From assembly GCF_001512305.1 (NCBI RefSeq), contig NZ_LNUT01000004.1, positions 853,757-917,756 of the forward strand: a DNA stretch of 64,000 bases, read 5' to 3'. The translations under genes and the position numbers were made by a program. Below are positions 63,976-64,000 of this stretch, one piece after another. The notes below the pieces were generated by a model, which did no database searches, had not been told where the DNA came from, and worked only from the letters and a program-made list of their open reading frames with translations. The DNA comes from Arthrobacter sp. EPSL27. Lineage in GTDB: Bacteria > Actinomycetota > Actinomycetes > Actinomycetales > Micrococcaceae. Each line of letters starts with the position of its first letter. The stretch's first letter is position 1.

Positions 63976-64000
63976 TACTCTGAAGCGAATCGAGAGGAGC
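63976..64000 (+). promoter_or_regulatory. Promoter / ribosome binding site of a gene beyond the window
   Basis: TACTCT (63976-63981) and GAGAGGAG (63992-63999) at the very end suggest that a coding sequence begins just past base 64000. Confidence 0.4.

Noticed and set aside
1..64000. tRNA, rRNA, insertion sequences, prophage or integrase genes
   Set aside because: I looked for typical sequences such as tRNA GTTCRA arms with cloverleaf context and transposase DDE motifs and found none that I could support.

Overview
This is a high-GC actinobacterial chromosome segment. Protein sequences, gene order and promoter style all point to the Micrococcaceae (Arthrobacter / Pseudarthrobacter type); the species cannot be fixed from the window. 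The backbone follows an order familiar from Mycobacterium tuberculosis and other actinobacteria: ribF, rpsO, pnp, M16 peptidase, dapB, dapA, RNase J, ftsK, pgsA, clgR, DUF3046, recA, recX, miaB, miaA, dapF, hflX, lexA and a LysM division-inhibitor-like gene. It is followed by a his segment (hisC, hisB, hisH, hisA/priA) and the infC-rpmI-rplT translation cluster.

Layout. 1-4641: a truncated XRE/cupin regulator, a DUF222/HNH endonuclease, a P-loop kinase-like protein, a small membrane protein and a DUF937 protein. 4878-12530: ribF, kynA-kynU (tryptophan to anthranilate without a formamidase gene), rpsO, pnp and the M16 peptidase. 12613-27892 is an accessory block between the M16 peptidase and dapB. 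It holds a DUF1579 gene, a seven-cistron branched-chain-type ABC transporter / acyl-CoA ligase / TetR / hydrolase operon coupled by 4-bp overlaps (with the substrate-binding protein gene just upstream), and a molybdenum-cofactor cluster (moaD, moaA, a membrane-fused sulfite-oxidase-type enzyme, moeA, moaC, mog, moaE). 27948-45848: lysine/peptidoglycan precursor genes, RNA decay, chromosome segregation, phospholipid synthesis, DNA repair and tRNA modification. 46396-51793: hflX, a DinG-type helicase and the SOS regulator with its divergent partner. 51850-63919: histidine genes, SseB-like protein, MFS exporters, infC-rpmI-rplT, an RNA methyltransferase and a NUDIX hydrolase.

Regulation visible in the DNA. 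Four LexA-type boxes lie at recA, lexA (two, shared with the LysM gene) and a 114-codon DUF222-like gene. At least twelve genes have a TANNNT -10 element exactly 6-7 nt before the start codon, which implies leaderless mRNAs. The liv operon has a near-consensus promoter, and strong hairpin terminators close most units. pnp, infC and hflX have long structured leaders, and infC starts at ATT.

Most notable points: ftsK is split into two frames by a 38-bp imperfect tandem duplication whose second copy also carries a TAG; a small SOS gene has its LexA box filling the promoter spacer exactly; and hflX has a leaderless six-codon upstream ORF. I saw no CRISPR array, tRNA, rRNA, insertion sequence or prophage. 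No clearly undescribed multi-gene system is proven here; the best candidates are listed as findings.
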